The notes under the pieces: model-generated | What the model saw: the letters and a program-made list of their open reading frames with translations, nothing else | Database searches by the model: none | Told to the model about the DNA's origin: nothing | Made by a program: the position numbers and the translations under genes | From: Streptomyces deccanensis | GTDB taxonomy: Bacteria > Actinomycetota > Actinomycetes > Streptomycetales > Streptomycetaceae | Assembly (NCBI RefSeq): GCF_022385335.1 | Contig: NZ_CP092431.1 | Span: 8,308,001 to 8,372,000, forward strand | DNA: 64,000 nt | Reading direction: 5' to 3' | In this document: positions 8,867 through 18,325 of the stretch, in pieces | Position numbering within the stretch: position 1 is the first letter of the stretch | Layout: the number at the start of each line of letters is the position of its first letter

Positions 8867-10045
8867 TCAGAGCCAGTCTCGCCGCTTGAAAATCACGTAC
8901 AGACTGACGCAAACCACCCCCATCAGGCAGATCGCAAAGGGGTATCCGAAGCTCCAGCCCAACTCCGGCATGTGCCTGAAGTTCATCCCGTAGATCGTCC
9001 CGACCAGCGTCGGCGCGAACAGGATCGCCGCCCAGGAGGAGATCTTCTTGATCTCCTCGTTCTGTTCGAAGCCCGCTTCCGCCAGAGCGCGCATCTCCGC
9101 GTTCTGTTGTTGGGTGACGAGGGTGGCGTTGACCGTGAGGATCTCGGTGAGGGCCTGGCGGAAACCGTCGACGCGTTCGCTGGTGTGGGTGACGTGGTCG
9201 GCGACGTCGCGGAGGTAGCGCTGGAGTTCCTCGTCCGTCTCGTACTTGGTGAAGCCGGCCATCAGGCCGTGCAGCATGCCGACGAGCGGCCGCGTGGCCC
9301 GCTGGAACTCGACCATCTCGCGCGAGAGTTCGTAGATGCGGCGGGAGACCTCCGGGTCGCCGCGGAAGACCTCCGTCTCGATCTCGTCGACGTCGTTCTG
9401 CACACCGGCCACGACGGGCGCGTACCCGTCGACCACCGCGTCGAGAATGGCGTAGAGGACCGCCTCGGGCCCCAGCTTCAGCAGTTCCGGGGTCTCCTCC
9501 ATCCGGCGGCGCACGGCCGAGAGATCGGGCGCCGCCCCGTGCCGGACCGTGATGACGAAGTCCGGCCCCACGAAGACGTGCAGCTCGCCGAAGTCGACCT
9601 CCTCCTGCGCGTCGAGGTAGCGCGCGGCGCGCAGCACGACGAAGAGCGTGTCGCCGTAGCGCTCCAGCTTGGGGCGCTGATGCGCCTCCATCGCGTCCTC
9701 GACGGCGAGGGGATGGAGGTCGAACTCGGCTGCCAGGGACAGGAGTTCACCCTCCGTCGGCCGGGCCAGCCCGATCCACGCCATCCCGGACGGCGCCTCC
9801 CGCAGCTCACGGTAGGTCTCCGCCAGCGTGTCGGGGGAGGAGACGCGTACGCCGTCCTGGTACAGGGCCGCCTCGACGACGCTGGCCGCCCGCTCGGCGG
9901 TGTCCCGAGCCGTCGGCTTCGGCGGTGTGGGTCCGGCGGGCGGTGTCGACGGAGGGGGCAGCGCGCGGCGCCAGACGGGCTTTCGGTTGCCCTTCGAGTC
10001 GGGGCCGGCGTCCTTCGGGGCCGGGCGGGCGCGTCGATCGGCCAT
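8867..10045 (-). CDS. corA: CorA-family magnesium/cobalt transporter
   Basis: The 392-residue protein has a long cytoplasmic domain and two C-terminal membrane helices. The signature GMN lies at residues 353-355 (GTIYGMNFRHMPELGW) between helix 1 (ISSWAAILFAPTLVG) and helix 2 (PFAICLMGVVCVSLYVIF). The acidic loop before the second helix and the basic tail KRRDWL are typical. CorA proteins form homopentameric channels for divalent metals in the inner membrane. The N-terminal 50 residues are Pro- and Arg-rich and specific to this lineage. It is monocistronic and divergent from the small gene at 10168. Confidence 0.93.
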   Translation of the reverse strand: MADRRARPAPKDAGPDSKGNRKPVWRRALPPPSTPPAGPTPPKPTARDTAERAASVVEAALYQDGVRVSSPDTLAETYRELREAPSGMAWIGLARPTEGELLSLAAEFDLHPLAVEDAMEAHQRPKLERYGDTLFVVLRAARYLDAQEEVDFGELHVFVGPDFVITVRHGAAPDLSAVRRRMEETPELLKLGPEAVLYAILDAVVDGYAPVVAGVQNDVDEIETEVFRGDPEVSRRIYELSREMVEFQRATRPLVGMLHGLMAGFTKYETDEELQRYLRDVADHVTHTSERVDGFRQALTEILTVNATLVTQQQNAEMRALAEAGFEQNEEIKKISSWAAILFAPTLVGTIYGMNFRHMPELGWSFGYPFAICLMGVVCVSLYVIFKRRDWL

Positions 10046-10167
10046 CGTGGATGCCTCCCGAGTTGCACGTGCGACTATGTGATCAACGAGCAGGATATAC
10101 GGGGCAAACGCCGCGGGAGCCGGTGGGCGCGGGCCGCGCGCGTCGATTGACAGTGGCTGCCGGCAGC

Positions 10168-10461
10168 ATGACCACCATGAGCCGGATCATCTCGTACGAC
10201 ACCGCCACGTACGCCGACGTCCTGGCCTTCCTCGGAGCGGGCGGGAACCTCACCCCCGACCAGCGACGGATCCTCGGCTCGATACGCGAGAGGCCACAGC
10301 AGAGCCAGATCTCCCTCGACCATCAGGGCATCGACTGGGGCCTGTCCATCCCTGACGCGCTGGACCACCTCGTGGCCGGTCACGCGAGTTCGGACGCCGA
10401 GTACGCGGCGGGCGCCTACCGGGCCGTGCTGGACACGATCTTCTTCGCCATCAACGGCTGA
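10168..10461 (+). CDS. Small uncharacterised protein (Streptomyces-type)
   Basis: This 97-residue protein begins MTTMSRIISYDTATYADVLAF and is rich in Asp and Ala, with no membrane segment. A second ATG at 10177 could also be the start; neither has a strong ribosome site. It resembles small conserved actinobacterial proteins without assigned function. It is divergent from corA, with no operon partner. Confidence 0.6.
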   Translation: MTTMSRIISYDTATYADVLAFLGAGGNLTPDQRRILGSIRERPQQSQISLDHQGIDWGLSIPDALDHLVAGHASSDAEYAAGAYRAVLDTIFFAING

Positions 10462-10556
10462 CAGCCGGTAGGAGCGTGATGACGGCAGGGGAAGGCCTGT
10501 GTCGGCCCTCCCCTGCCCTGCCCTCCCTGCCGTGTTCTGCCGTCACGGCTCGCGCC

Positions 10557-11432
10557 TCAGCCGATGCGCGTTCCCGTGCCGCCGACGCGGACTCGCGGGT
10601 CGCCCGCGCGCAGCGTCACCGTGAGCACGCCGGGTCGGCCCAGGTCCTCGCCCTGACGCAGGGTGAGGACGGCGTCCTCGGGGACCAGGCCGAGTTCACG
10701 GGCGTACGCACCGAACGCGGCGGCAGCGGCGCCGGTTGCGGGATCCTCGACGACGCCGCCTACGGGGAACGGGTCACGGACATGGAAGACGGTGGCCGAC
10801 TCCCGCCATACCAACTGGACGGTGGTCAGTTCCAAGCGGTGCATCAGGGCTTCGAGACGGGAGAAGTCGTACGCCAGATCCGCGAGCCGCGCGCGGGTCG
10901 CCGCCCCGAGCACGAGGTGACGGGCACCGGCGAACGCGATACGGGCCGGGAAGGCGGGGTCGAGGTCCGCGGCCGGCCAGTCGAGCGCGGCGAGCGCCTC
11001 CGCGAGGTCGGCGTCGGCGATCTCCTCGATGTGCGGCTCGACACTGGTGAGGGTGGCCCTGACCGTCCCGCCCTCCTCGGTCACCTCCACCGGTACGGTG
11101 CCGGCGCGCGTGGCGAACACCAGTTCCCCGGGGCCCATTTGCTCGGCGAGCGCGACGGCGGTCGCGACGGTGGCGTGTCCGCAGAACGGCACCTCGGCCT
11201 TGGGGCTGAAGTAACGGATGCTGTACGCCCGTCCCGCCTGACCGCCGAGACCCTCCGGCGGCGCGGTCAGGAACGCCGACTCCGAGTATCCGAGGTCGGC
11301 GGCGATGGCCAGCATGTCGCTGTCGTCCAGGGCGGTGGCGTCCAGGACGACACCGGCGGGGTTCCCGCCGTCGGGGGTGCTGGAGAAAGCGGTGTATCGC
11401 AGGACCTCGGGCCGCGGCGCATTCGTCGTCAT
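10557..11432 (-). CDS. PhzF-family isomerase/epimerase
   Basis: Starting at MTTNAPRPEVLRYTAFSS the product is about 291 residues, the normal PhzF length. The active-site region is PDGGNPAGVVLDA, followed by YSESAFLT, the second-domain motif FCGHATVATAVAL, and the C-terminal DPATGAAAAAFGAY. PhzF proteins have a diaminopimelate epimerase-like fold with a catalytic Glu; the Glu in YSESAF fits. The substrate is unknown outside phenazine clusters, and no phenazine genes are near. The ATG at 11432 lacks a ribosome site; the same frame continues upstream to a GTG at 11627 with a strong one (see the next entry). Confidence 0.85.
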   Translation of the reverse strand: MTTNAPRPEVLRYTAFSSTPDGGNPAGVVLDATALDDSDMLAIAADLGYSESAFLTAPPEGLGGQAGRAYSIRYFSPKAEVPFCGHATVATAVALAEQMGPGELVFATRAGTVPVEVTEEGGTVRATLTSVEPHIEEIADADLAEALAALDWPAADLDPAFPARIAFAGARHLVLGAATRARLADLAYDFSRLEALMHRLELTTVQLVWRESATVFHVRDPFPVGGVVEDPATGAAAAAFGAYARELGLVPEDAVLTLRQGEDLGRPGVLTVTLRAGDPRVRVGGTGTRIG

Positions 11433-11627
11433 GATCGCGGCAACGCGGGGCGGGCCTGCGGCTATTCCTGTCCACGCCGGTGACACTCTTGCGACGCCGG
11501 TGATGATGATGTTCCAGTTCGGGCTCAGCTGTCCCTCGGCGAGGCCGGTGAAGAAGCCGTCGCTGTCCAGTCGGCCGGTGGCGATCGCGCCGTTGTCGCT
11601 TCCGTAGAAGTGCAGTTCCCCGGACAC
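11433..11627 (-). other. In-frame N-terminal extension fused to PhzF
   Basis: The frame of the PhzF gene is open for 65 more codons to a GTG at 11627, which has GAGGAG five bases upstream, the best ribosome site here. The encoded segment (MSGELHFYGSDNGAIATG, then LSPNWNIIITG) resembles the first blade of lectin-like or propeller proteins and not PhzF. Either the gene makes a 356-residue fusion, or a truncated second gene has run into PhzF. Confidence 0.45.
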
Positions 11628-11782
11628 GGTGACTCCTCGGGTGCGGGAAAGGTAGGTTCCGCCGCCCGGCCGCCCGACTCACCTTGCACCGCAAGAGCGG
11701 AACGCCGCCCGCCCCCGCCCCGGAGCAGGAACCCGACCATCGAGGACAGCAACTGTCCGCATCCCCCGCTAGCGTGCACCGT

Positions 11783-12901
11783 ATGACGAACAAGGCCTCC
11801 CGGACCGCCGCCCCCCTGCTCGGCACTCGCGCTCTCAACCGTGCGACCCTGGCCCGTCAACTCCTCCTGGACCGGGTGGAGATGACCGCCCACGACGCCG
11901 TCGAGCATCTCCTCGGCCTCCAGGCGCAGAACGTCCAGCCGCCCTACTACGCGCTCGCGGCCCGGCTGGACGGGTTCGTGCCCGAGTGGCTGTCGGCGTT
12001 GATGGCCGAGCGGCGGGTCGTCCGTATCGTCAGCATGCGGTCCACGATCCACACGCACACCGCCGAGGACTGCCTCACCCTGCGGCCGTTGGTGCAGCCG
12101 GCCCGGGAGCGGGAGCTGAACCTGTTCCGCAAGGGGCTGGTCGGCGTCGATCTCGACCGGCTGGAGGCCATCTCCCGCGAACTCGTGGAGACCGAGCCCC
12201 GCACGCTGAAGCAGTTGCGTGAGGCGCTGGCCGTGGAGTGGCCCGACGCCGACCCGTTCGCCCTCGGTCTCGCCGCGCGCTGTCGGCTGCCGCTGGTCCA
12301 GGTCACCCCGCGTGGCCTGTGGGGGAGGAGCGGCCAGGTCGCCCTGACCACCGCCGAGCACTGGCTCGGCCGGCCCGCCGAGGAGGCCCCGCCGGCCGAG
12401 GCCGTCGTCCGGCGCTATCTCGCCGCCTTCGGGCCCGCCTCCGTGAAGGACATGCAGGCCTGGGCCGGACTGACGCGGCTGCGCGAGGCGTTCGAGCGGC
12501 TGCGCCCGGAGCTGGTCACCTTCCGGGACGAGCGCGGCACCGAACTCTTCGACCTCCCCGACGCGCCCCGCCCGGACCCGGAGACCCCGGCGCCGCCCCG
12601 GCTGCTCCCCGAGTTCGACAATCTGCTGCTCTCGCACGCCGACCGTTCCCGGGTGGTCCCGCCCGACCTCAAGGGCCGTTCCTGGCAGGGGAACCAGGCC
12701 TACCGCACGTTCCTCGTCGACGGGTTCCTGGCCGGCATCTGGAAGCTCGACGCCGACTCCGTGACCCTCGAACCCTTCGGGTCCCTCACCGCTCGGCAGC
12801 GGACGGAGCTGGTGGAGGAAGCGGGCCGCCTGCTCGGCACCCTGCACGACGGCCGCTCGTACAAGATCCGCTTCGGCACGGTGGCGGCCACCGGCCGGTG
12901 A
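11783..12901 (+). CDS. AlkZ-like winged-helix DNA glycosylase
   Basis: The start at 11783 gives 372 residues, as expected for the HTH_42/AlkZ family. The family's QxQ catalytic pair is present (Gln47 and Gln49 in LLGLQAQN). SMRSTIHTHTAEDCLTLRPL and the C-terminal WKLDADSVTLEPFG with its winged-helix elements also match. Characterised AlkZ proteins excise crosslinked or bulky adducts made by the host's own DNA-damaging antibiotics, but many Streptomyces have general paralogs. No biosynthetic cluster is adjacent, so a general repair role is more likely. It converges with the protease gene across a strong hairpin. Confidence 0.82.
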   Translation: MTNKASRTAAPLLGTRALNRATLARQLLLDRVEMTAHDAVEHLLGLQAQNVQPPYYALAARLDGFVPEWLSALMAERRVVRIVSMRSTIHTHTAEDCLTLRPLVQPARERELNLFRKGLVGVDLDRLEAISRELVETEPRTLKQLREALAVEWPDADPFALGLAARCRLPLVQVTPRGLWGRSGQVALTTAEHWLGRPAEEAPPAEAVVRRYLAAFGPASVKDMQAWAGLTRLREAFERLRPELVTFRDERGTELFDLPDAPRPDPETPAPPRLLPEFDNLLLSHADRSRVVPPDLKGRSWQGNQAYRTFLVDGFLAGIWKLDADSVTLEPFGSLTARQRTELVEEAGRLLGTLHDGRSYKIRFGTVAATGR

Positions 12902-12943
12902 CCGTCACGACCATCGGCGCCGCGACGCCGTCGCACAGTGGAG

Positions 12944-12987
12944 AGGGGGCGCCCCGAACCGCTCGTGGCAGGTTCGCGGCGCCCCCT
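12944..12987. terminator. Strong hairpin between convergent genes
   Basis: AGGGGGCGCC (12944-12953) pairs with GGCGCCCCCT (12978-12987), with an inner GAACC/GGTTC pairing. It lies between the stops of the AlkZ-like gene and the protease, so it probably terminates both strands. No U-tract is seen. Confidence 0.75.
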
Positions 12988-13042
12988 GGTATCACCTGAG
13001 GCTGTGCCTCAGGAGTCCGTGGGCCGGCTTCTCCCCGTCAGG

Positions 13043-13840
13043 TCAGGAGTTGACCTGCGCGGCGACCGCGCTGGAGAAGGTCGTCAGCCGGGTGTAGATA
13101 CCGGGGTACTGCGCGTCCGCGCAGCCGTAACCCCAGGAGGTGATGCCTGCCAGGACGCCCCCGATGACCAGGGGACCGCCGCTGTCGCCCTGGCAGGTGT
13201 CCACGCCGCCGGACGCGTTGCCGGCGCACACCATGTCGCTCGCGATGAACTCGGAGCCGTAGGAGCTGGAGCTGCCGCAGACCGAGTTGGCGACGATCGG
13301 CACGGTCGCGGTGCGCAGCTGGTTGGAGGAGGAGCCGCCCGAGGACGTCGTGCCCCAGCCGAGGATGCGGGCGGTGGTGCCGGCCGCGTAGACGCCGGTC
13401 TGCGACGACGTGACGTAGGGGAGCGTGGTGTACGGCATCGACGTCGACAGCGTCAGCACGGCCACGTCGGAGCCGGTCTCGGCGGACGAGTAGTTCGGGT
13501 GGATCCAGATGCGGCTGACCTGGCTGACCGTACCGTTGGTGCCGTTGCGGTAGGTGCGGCCGCCGACCACGCGGGTGCTGGAGGTCGTTCTGCCCTCGAC
13601 ACAGTGGGCCGCGGTGATCACCTTCGTGGGGGAGACCAGGGTGCCGCCACAGAACTGGCTCTGCGAGGCGTTGGTGATCTGCATGACGTACGGGTACGCG
13701 CTCGCGGTGGTGGTGGTGCCACCCACGATGGGCTGGGGAGCGGCGACGGCGCCGGGGGCGGCCAGAAGAGCGGCCGCGGAGGCGGCGGCGGTCGCGGCGG
13801 CGGCGACGAGCGTCTTCTTGGCGCGGTTGAACCCGAACAT
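13043..13840 (-). CDS. Secreted trypsin-like serine protease (S1 family)
   Basis: The start at 13840 follows AGGAG at good spacing. Residues 1-33 form a signal peptide and a short propeptide precedes IVGG (Ile38). The catalytic triad is His79 (ITAAHC), Asp125 (GSDVAVL) and Ser220 (GDSGGP). Asp214, six residues before the serine, gives trypsin-type specificity for Lys and Arg. Six cysteines match three disulfides. It resembles Streptomyces trypsins (SprT type) and acts outside the cell. A symmetrical G/C-rich region lies about 170 bases upstream and may be part of its control region. Confidence 0.93.
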   Translation of the reverse strand: MFGFNRAKKTLVAAAATAAASAAALLAAPGAVAAPQPIVGGTTTTASAYPYVMQITNASQSQFCGGTLVSPTKVITAAHCVEGRTTSSTRVVGGRTYRNGTNGTVSQVSRIWIHPNYSSAETGSDVAVLTLSTSMPYTTLPYVTSSQTGVYAAGTTARILGWGTTSSGGSSSNQLRTATVPIVANSVCGSSSSYGSEFIASDMVCAGNASGGVDTCQGDSGGPLVIGGVLAGITSWGYGCADAQYPGIYTRLTTFSSAVAAQVNS

Positions 13841-14002
13841 GGTTCTCCTCATGGGGGGTTGCCGGGGTGGGGGACGCGCGGGTGGGGAGAAGCGGTGCAC
13901 AGATCCCGCGGTGCCGTCCCGCTCGGGGGAGCCGAGCGGGACGGCGGGCCGGACTGTGTGCCCTGGCGTGGGCACGTCACAAAAACTATGAGCCGGAGTG
14001 AT

Positions 14003-14043
14003 CCCCTCCCAAGGGGGGATCCCCCTAAGGGAGTTGGGGAGGG
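14003..14043. repeat. Nested palindrome upstream of the protease gene
   Basis: AGGGGGGATCCCCCT (14012-14026) is a near-perfect palindrome flanked by CCCCTCCCAA and TTGGGGAGGG arms. It sits in the 396-base gap between the protease start and the end of the LuxR-type regulator and could be a regulatory site or a terminator for the latter. Nothing else was seen in the gap. Confidence 0.4.
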
Positions 14044-14236
14044 AAAACCCTCGATGACCCGGGCCGGGGTTTGAGCCTAGGCTGGAGCCGCAAGGTCGCC
14101 GCACGCACGGATGCCATGGATGCGATGTCCGCGTACCGCCACGGATGCCTCCGACGCGCGACAGACGAGGAGCCGACGGGAACGCGACGACAGGGCCCAG
14201 CCCCCGGTGGGGGCTCGTCAGCCGGTCCCGGGGAGG

Positions 14237-17083
14237 TCAGTTCGTACGGTGTCCCGCCGCCAGACGCACGATGTCCACACGCGACCGGATACCCAGCTTC
14301 CGGTAGACGCGCGTGAGCGTCGCCTCGACCGTCTTCACGCTGATGTACAGCCGGCCGGCGATCTCCCGGTTGGTCGCGCCCTCCATGACCAGCTCCGCGA
14401 CCTGGCGTTCCGTCGCCGCGAGCACGGCGAGGGCGTCCAGCGCCGACGGGGCGATCGCGGGCTGCGGCGGGGGCGCCGGAGCGACGGAGACCTCCTCCAC
14501 CTGGCGCAGCCACGGCAGGGCGCGACACCGGCGGAACAGCCGGGACGCCTCGTCGTACGCGCCCGGCGCGGGTGTCCCGGGCCGCGCGGCGAGGCCCTGC
14601 GGGACGGCGCGCAGCCCCGCCAGGGCGTACGCGGCCCGCGCCTCCTCCAGGCCGTAGCCCAGCTTGGCGAGCCGGTCCTGAGCCGACGTCAACTGCCGTA
14701 CCGCGGCGTCCTGTTCGCCCCGTGCCGCACGCACCAGGGCCTCGGCGCGGTCGAGGACGGCGAGCACGCTCTCCCGGCCGAGCCGCAACGCCTGCTGCCG
14801 GGTGACGTCGATGACGTCCTGCGCCTCCGCCAACTCGCCCACCCGCACCAGGGCTTCGGCGAGGTCGCCGTGCCAGCGGCCGCGCGCCGGGTCGTTGATC
14901 CCGAGCCCGTCCTCCAACTCCCGTACGCGACGCAGGGACTGGACCGTCCCCGGCGCGTCCCCGGCCACCAACTGGGCGTGCCCGAGGGCGCCCAGGGCGC
15001 GGGAGAGGTACATGAGGTCGCCGTCCTGCTCCGCGCGGTCGGCGGCCTCGCGGGCGAGAGCCCGGGCCCGCTCCACGTCGCCGCCCGCGGCCTCCGCGAG
15101 GGAGGTGAGCATGGCGGACGCGCCCTCGCCGATGCCGGAGTCCCGGGCCAGGACATAGCCCTCGCGGGCGAGGTCGAGGGCCCGGCCGCAGTGCCCGGAG
15201 CGCAGCTCGGTCTCGGCGAGGAAGCGCACGTAGTGCACCTCGCTCTCGACCATGCCGCGCCGGCGGACCTCCCGCAGCAGCGAGGTGATCGTGGCGCGGG
15301 CCTCGCCGAGCTGGTCGCTCATCAGCAGCCAGCGGAAGCGGGTCGCGCCCGCCCCGTTGTGGTGGCACGCGAGCAGCGGGTCCTGCGGCTCCTTCAGCGC
15401 CCGTTTGATCGTCATGGGCGCGTCCGGGTGGCCCATCAGCATCTCGGTCTGCGCCTGGAAGGCGAGCGCGAGCAGCTCGGTGCGCCGGTCCTCGGCGCGT
15501 CCGGCCAGCTCGGCGGCGCGCGCGGCCTCCTCCCGGCTCTGCGCGAAGTCGCCCTCCAGGACCAGCGCCCGCCAGGCCAGCTGGTAGCGGACCAGCCCGA
15601 GCAGCCGAGGGTCGTCGCCCGCGTCGGCGAGGACCTGCGGATAGACGGCGTCGACCTCGGCGAGGGACTGCCCGGCCGCGTCGATCACCACCATCCAGGC
15701 CCGGACCCGTTCGGCGGGCTCGGTTGCCCGGCTCAGCACTTCACGGGCGATGTCGCGGCCGAGGTCGTTCTCCCCGGCGGTGATCGCGTCCTCCGCCGCC
15801 TGCAGCCGCCGCTCGTCCGGGCCGGGTTTCGCGTCCGCCGGGGTGTGCCGGGCCGAGAGCAGCCCCAGCTCGGCGGCGACCGACGGTGCGCCCCGGTCCC
15901 GGGCGACGGCCGCGGCCTCGCCGAGCCGCGCGGCGACCTGCGGATCGGTGCCCTGGGTGGACAGCGCGAGGTGCCGGGCGCGCTCGATGGGGTCGATGGC
16001 GGCGGTGGACAGCGCAGCGTGGGCGGCCCGCCGCTCCTGCGCGGTGGCCTCGGCGTACAGCGCGGCCGAGACCAGGGGGTGTGCGAACCGCACACCGGGC
16101 CCCTCCCGCTCCGGCGCGAGCAGTCCCAGCTCGACGGCTTGCGCGGTCTCGGCCTCGGCGTTGTCCCGCCCTGCGGCGCGCAGCAGTGCCACCGTGGGCC
16201 GGGCACCGGCGCTGGCGACCAGCAGGGTGCGGCGGGCCTCGGCGGAGAGCATGTCCAGCCGGTTCAGGACCAGGGTCCGCAGCGACGTCGGCACGGGCAG
16301 CGGCTCGCCCGGACGCGGCGGGGTCGAGCTGTCGGCGAGGGCGCGGCCCAGCTCCAGCGCGAACAGCGGGTTGCCGCCGCTGGTGCGGTGGATGTCCCGC
16401 ACGGTCGAGCGCGGCAGACCGGTGTAGCCGCGGTTCTCCAGCAGCTCGGCGACGTGCGTACGGGACAGCGGGGCGACCCGGAGGGCGAGGGTGTCGGGCG
16501 GGGACGCGCGTAGATACCTGTCCTGCTCGTGACCGTGGGGGTCCGTCGAGGTGCGTACGGCGCACAGCATGCGCACCGGCATCTCGCCGAGCCGCCGCGC
16601 GGCGAACCCGAGCAGCTCCACACTGGCCGGATCCAGCCACTGCAGATCGTCGGCGACGATCAGCACCGGGCCCTTGGCGGCCAGCGCGCGCAGCGTCGAC
16701 AGCACGGCCAGCCGCAGGGCCAGCCCGTCACGCTGGAGCGTGGACTCGCCACGGCCGGTGAGCGCGGACTCCAGCGCGGTGCGCTGCGGCGCCGGCAGCT
16801 GGTCGGACACCTCGTCCATGACCAGCCCGAGCAGGTCGGTCAGGGCGAGGAACGGCAGATGGGACTCGGACTCGGTGGCCGAGCAGCGCAGCACCGTCCG
16901 TGCCGATTCGTCGTATTCGGCGGCCAGGGCGCGCAGGACGGTCGATTTTCCGATGCCCGCGGAGCCGTGCACCAGCACGCTGCCGCCGCGCGAAAGCTGT
17001 TCGCGCGCGCCGGCGAACAGCTCCTCCCTGCCGATCACCAGGTCGGGGCGGGGTCTCCCAGGCTCCTTGAACTCCCGTCGCAC
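14237..17083 (-). CDS. Large LuxR-type regulator with AAA ATPase domain (LAL family)
   Basis: This is a 948-residue protein starting at a GTG preceded by GGGGAG. The Walker A motif GSAGIGKST is at residues 40-48 and the Walker B-like VLIVADDLQWLD lies near 135. A long helical (TPR-like) middle region follows, and the last 65 residues form a LuxR helix-turn-helix (LAATERQVAELVMEGATNRE, then RLYISVKTVEATLTRVYRKL). LAL regulators activate transcription in response to ATP and often a small inducer. The target is not evident. It stands upstream of no operon; the neighbouring LuxR gene (17352) is separately transcribed. Confidence 0.92.
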   Translation of the reverse strand: MRREFKEPGRPRPDLVIGREELFAGAREQLSRGGSVLVHGSAGIGKSTVLRALAAEYDESARTVLRCSATESESHLPFLALTDLLGLVMDEVSDQLPAPQRTALESALTGRGESTLQRDGLALRLAVLSTLRALAAKGPVLIVADDLQWLDPASVELLGFAARRLGEMPVRMLCAVRTSTDPHGHEQDRYLRASPPDTLALRVAPLSRTHVAELLENRGYTGLPRSTVRDIHRTSGGNPLFALELGRALADSSTPPRPGEPLPVPTSLRTLVLNRLDMLSAEARRTLLVASAGARPTVALLRAAGRDNAEAETAQAVELGLLAPEREGPGVRFAHPLVSAALYAEATAQERRAAHAALSTAAIDPIERARHLALSTQGTDPQVAARLGEAAAVARDRGAPSVAAELGLLSARHTPADAKPGPDERRLQAAEDAITAGENDLGRDIAREVLSRATEPAERVRAWMVVIDAAGQSLAEVDAVYPQVLADAGDDPRLLGLVRYQLAWRALVLEGDFAQSREEAARAAELAGRAEDRRTELLALAFQAQTEMLMGHPDAPMTIKRALKEPQDPLLACHHNGAGATRFRWLLMSDQLGEARATITSLLREVRRRGMVESEVHYVRFLAETELRSGHCGRALDLAREGYVLARDSGIGEGASAMLTSLAEAAGGDVERARALAREAADRAEQDGDLMYLSRALGALGHAQLVAGDAPGTVQSLRRVRELEDGLGINDPARGRWHGDLAEALVRVGELAEAQDVIDVTRQQALRLGRESVLAVLDRAEALVRAARGEQDAAVRQLTSAQDRLAKLGYGLEEARAAYALAGLRAVPQGLAARPGTPAPGAYDEASRLFRRCRALPWLRQVEEVSVAPAPPPQPAIAPSALDALAVLAATERQVAELVMEGATNREIAGRLYISVKTVEATLTRVYRKLGIRSRVDIVRLAAGHRTN

Positions 17084-17235
17084 GGGCCACCGCTCCCCTC
17101 GAGTGTCGTGTCCGGGCCAATATTAGGCGTCCGGTCTTTGAATTTCGGAACGCGGCCCGGTGTGGGAAATAACAGGAAGGGTACGGCATAGGGAAATTCA
17201 CATGCCGGTTACATGAATGCCCCCGAGGGCCCCGC

Positions 17236-17300
17236 GCCCCGGAGGGCGCGCCCCGTAGGGGCGCGAGGAACTGCGTGAGCAACCACGACGGACCCGCGGT
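17236..17300. repeat. Streptomyces-type intergenic palindromic repeat
   Basis: The segment contains GCGCGCCCCGTAGGGGCGCG followed by AGGAACTGCGTGAGCAACCA. Palindromes of this type (a GCGCCCC/GGGGCGC hairpin followed by GxACTGCGxGA) recur many times between genes in Streptomyces genomes. It lies between two regulator genes and may act as a terminator for the gene at 17352. The repeat assignment is from memory of such genomes. Confidence 0.55.
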
Positions 17301-17351
17301 CCGAACCGGACAGACACCCCAACGACGCGACCGGCCGAACCCAGCGGAGCG

Positions 17352-18224
17352 CTACGGCAACAGTCCGGCCCGCCGAGCAGCCACCACCCCCTCCCACCGC
17401 GTATGCGCGCCGAGCTTCCGCATGGCCGACCGCAGATACGCCTTCACCGTCTCGGGCCGCAGCCCCAGCCGCTCCGCGGCGACCGCGTTGGTCGCACCCG
17501 TCGCGACACAGGCCAGTACATCCGTCTCACGCGGAGTGAGCGTGATCCGGGGCGCCCCCTCCGTCCCGGTGTTCTCCCCGCCCGCCACGCCGACGAGCCG
17601 CCCGCACACCCGCAGCAGCTCCGCCCGCAGCTCCGGATCGTCGACGCGGGGGGCGAGCGCGCGCAGCGCGCCGTGCGCTTCCCGGACCTCCTCCCACGCC
17701 CCGGGCGAGTCACCCTCGGGCGGCGCGGTCGCGGCCAGCAGGCCGCGCGCCTCGTCCCGGACCACCAGGGACTGCTTCAGGTCCCGTGCCGCGTCCAGCG
17801 CGGCGGAGACCGTGCGGTCGCCCAGCGGCTGGGCCGTGCGCAGGGCGCCGTACAGGACCCCGCGCACCTGACGCCGTACGACGACGGGGACCGCGAGGAC
17901 GGAGCGGATGCCCTCGGCGGCGACCGCGGCGTCGTACTCGTGGCTGATACGGCGCGACGCGGAGTAGTCGGTCACCCCGCAGGGGCGGGCCAGGGCCACC
18001 GCCTTGCCGCCGAGGCCGTTCCCGGAGTGCACGGCGAGACCTTGGAGCGAGCTGGTCCGGGTGCCCTGGAGTTCACTGATGCGCAGTTGCCCGGGCCCGG
18101 GCTCGACCAGCCCCGCGAAGGCCAGCGGCAGCCCGGTGGCCTGCCGCAGCCGGTGCAGCGCGGCGCGCAGGTCCGCCCGGCCCGACAGGGCCGTCCCGAC
18201 GGAATCCGAGGGATCCAGTGCCAC
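17352..18224 (-). CDS. LuxR-type regulator with GAF sensor domain
   Basis: The GTG at 18224 has AAGGGG eight bases upstream. The 290-residue protein has a GAF-like domain in the first 160 residues (LPLAFAGLVEPGPGQLRISE, with GLGGKAVALARPCGVTDY) and a C-terminal LuxR helix-turn-helix (LTPRETDVLACVATGATN, then LGLRPETVKAYLRSAMRKLG). GAF domains bind small molecules or sense redox state. It is divergent from the acyl-CoA synthetase operon only about 100 bases away, so it is a good candidate for that operon's regulator. Confidence 0.87.
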   Translation of the reverse strand: MALDPSDSVGTALSGRADLRAALHRLRQATGLPLAFAGLVEPGPGQLRISELQGTRTSSLQGLAVHSGNGLGGKAVALARPCGVTDYSASRRISHEYDAAVAAEGIRSVLAVPVVVRRQVRGVLYGALRTAQPLGDRTVSAALDAARDLKQSLVVRDEARGLLAATAPPEGDSPGAWEEVREAHGALRALAPRVDDPELRAELLRVCGRLVGVAGGENTGTEGAPRITLTPRETDVLACVATGATNAVAAERLGLRPETVKAYLRSAMRKLGAHTRWEGVVAARRAGLLP

Positions 18225-18325
18225 GAACTCGCCCCTTCCGCGCGGCGCACCCCCGTTCGGGGGTGGCGAGACGTGTATCACGCATTACACGATGCCAGGC
18301 AACGGTCCGGCAATGAGGAGGACAC

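Noticed and set aside
14111..16513. 800-codon plus-strand open frame
   Set aside because: It is antisense to the LuxR-type regulator, which has clear ATPase and helix-turn-helix motifs; the frame is open because of GC-rich third positions.
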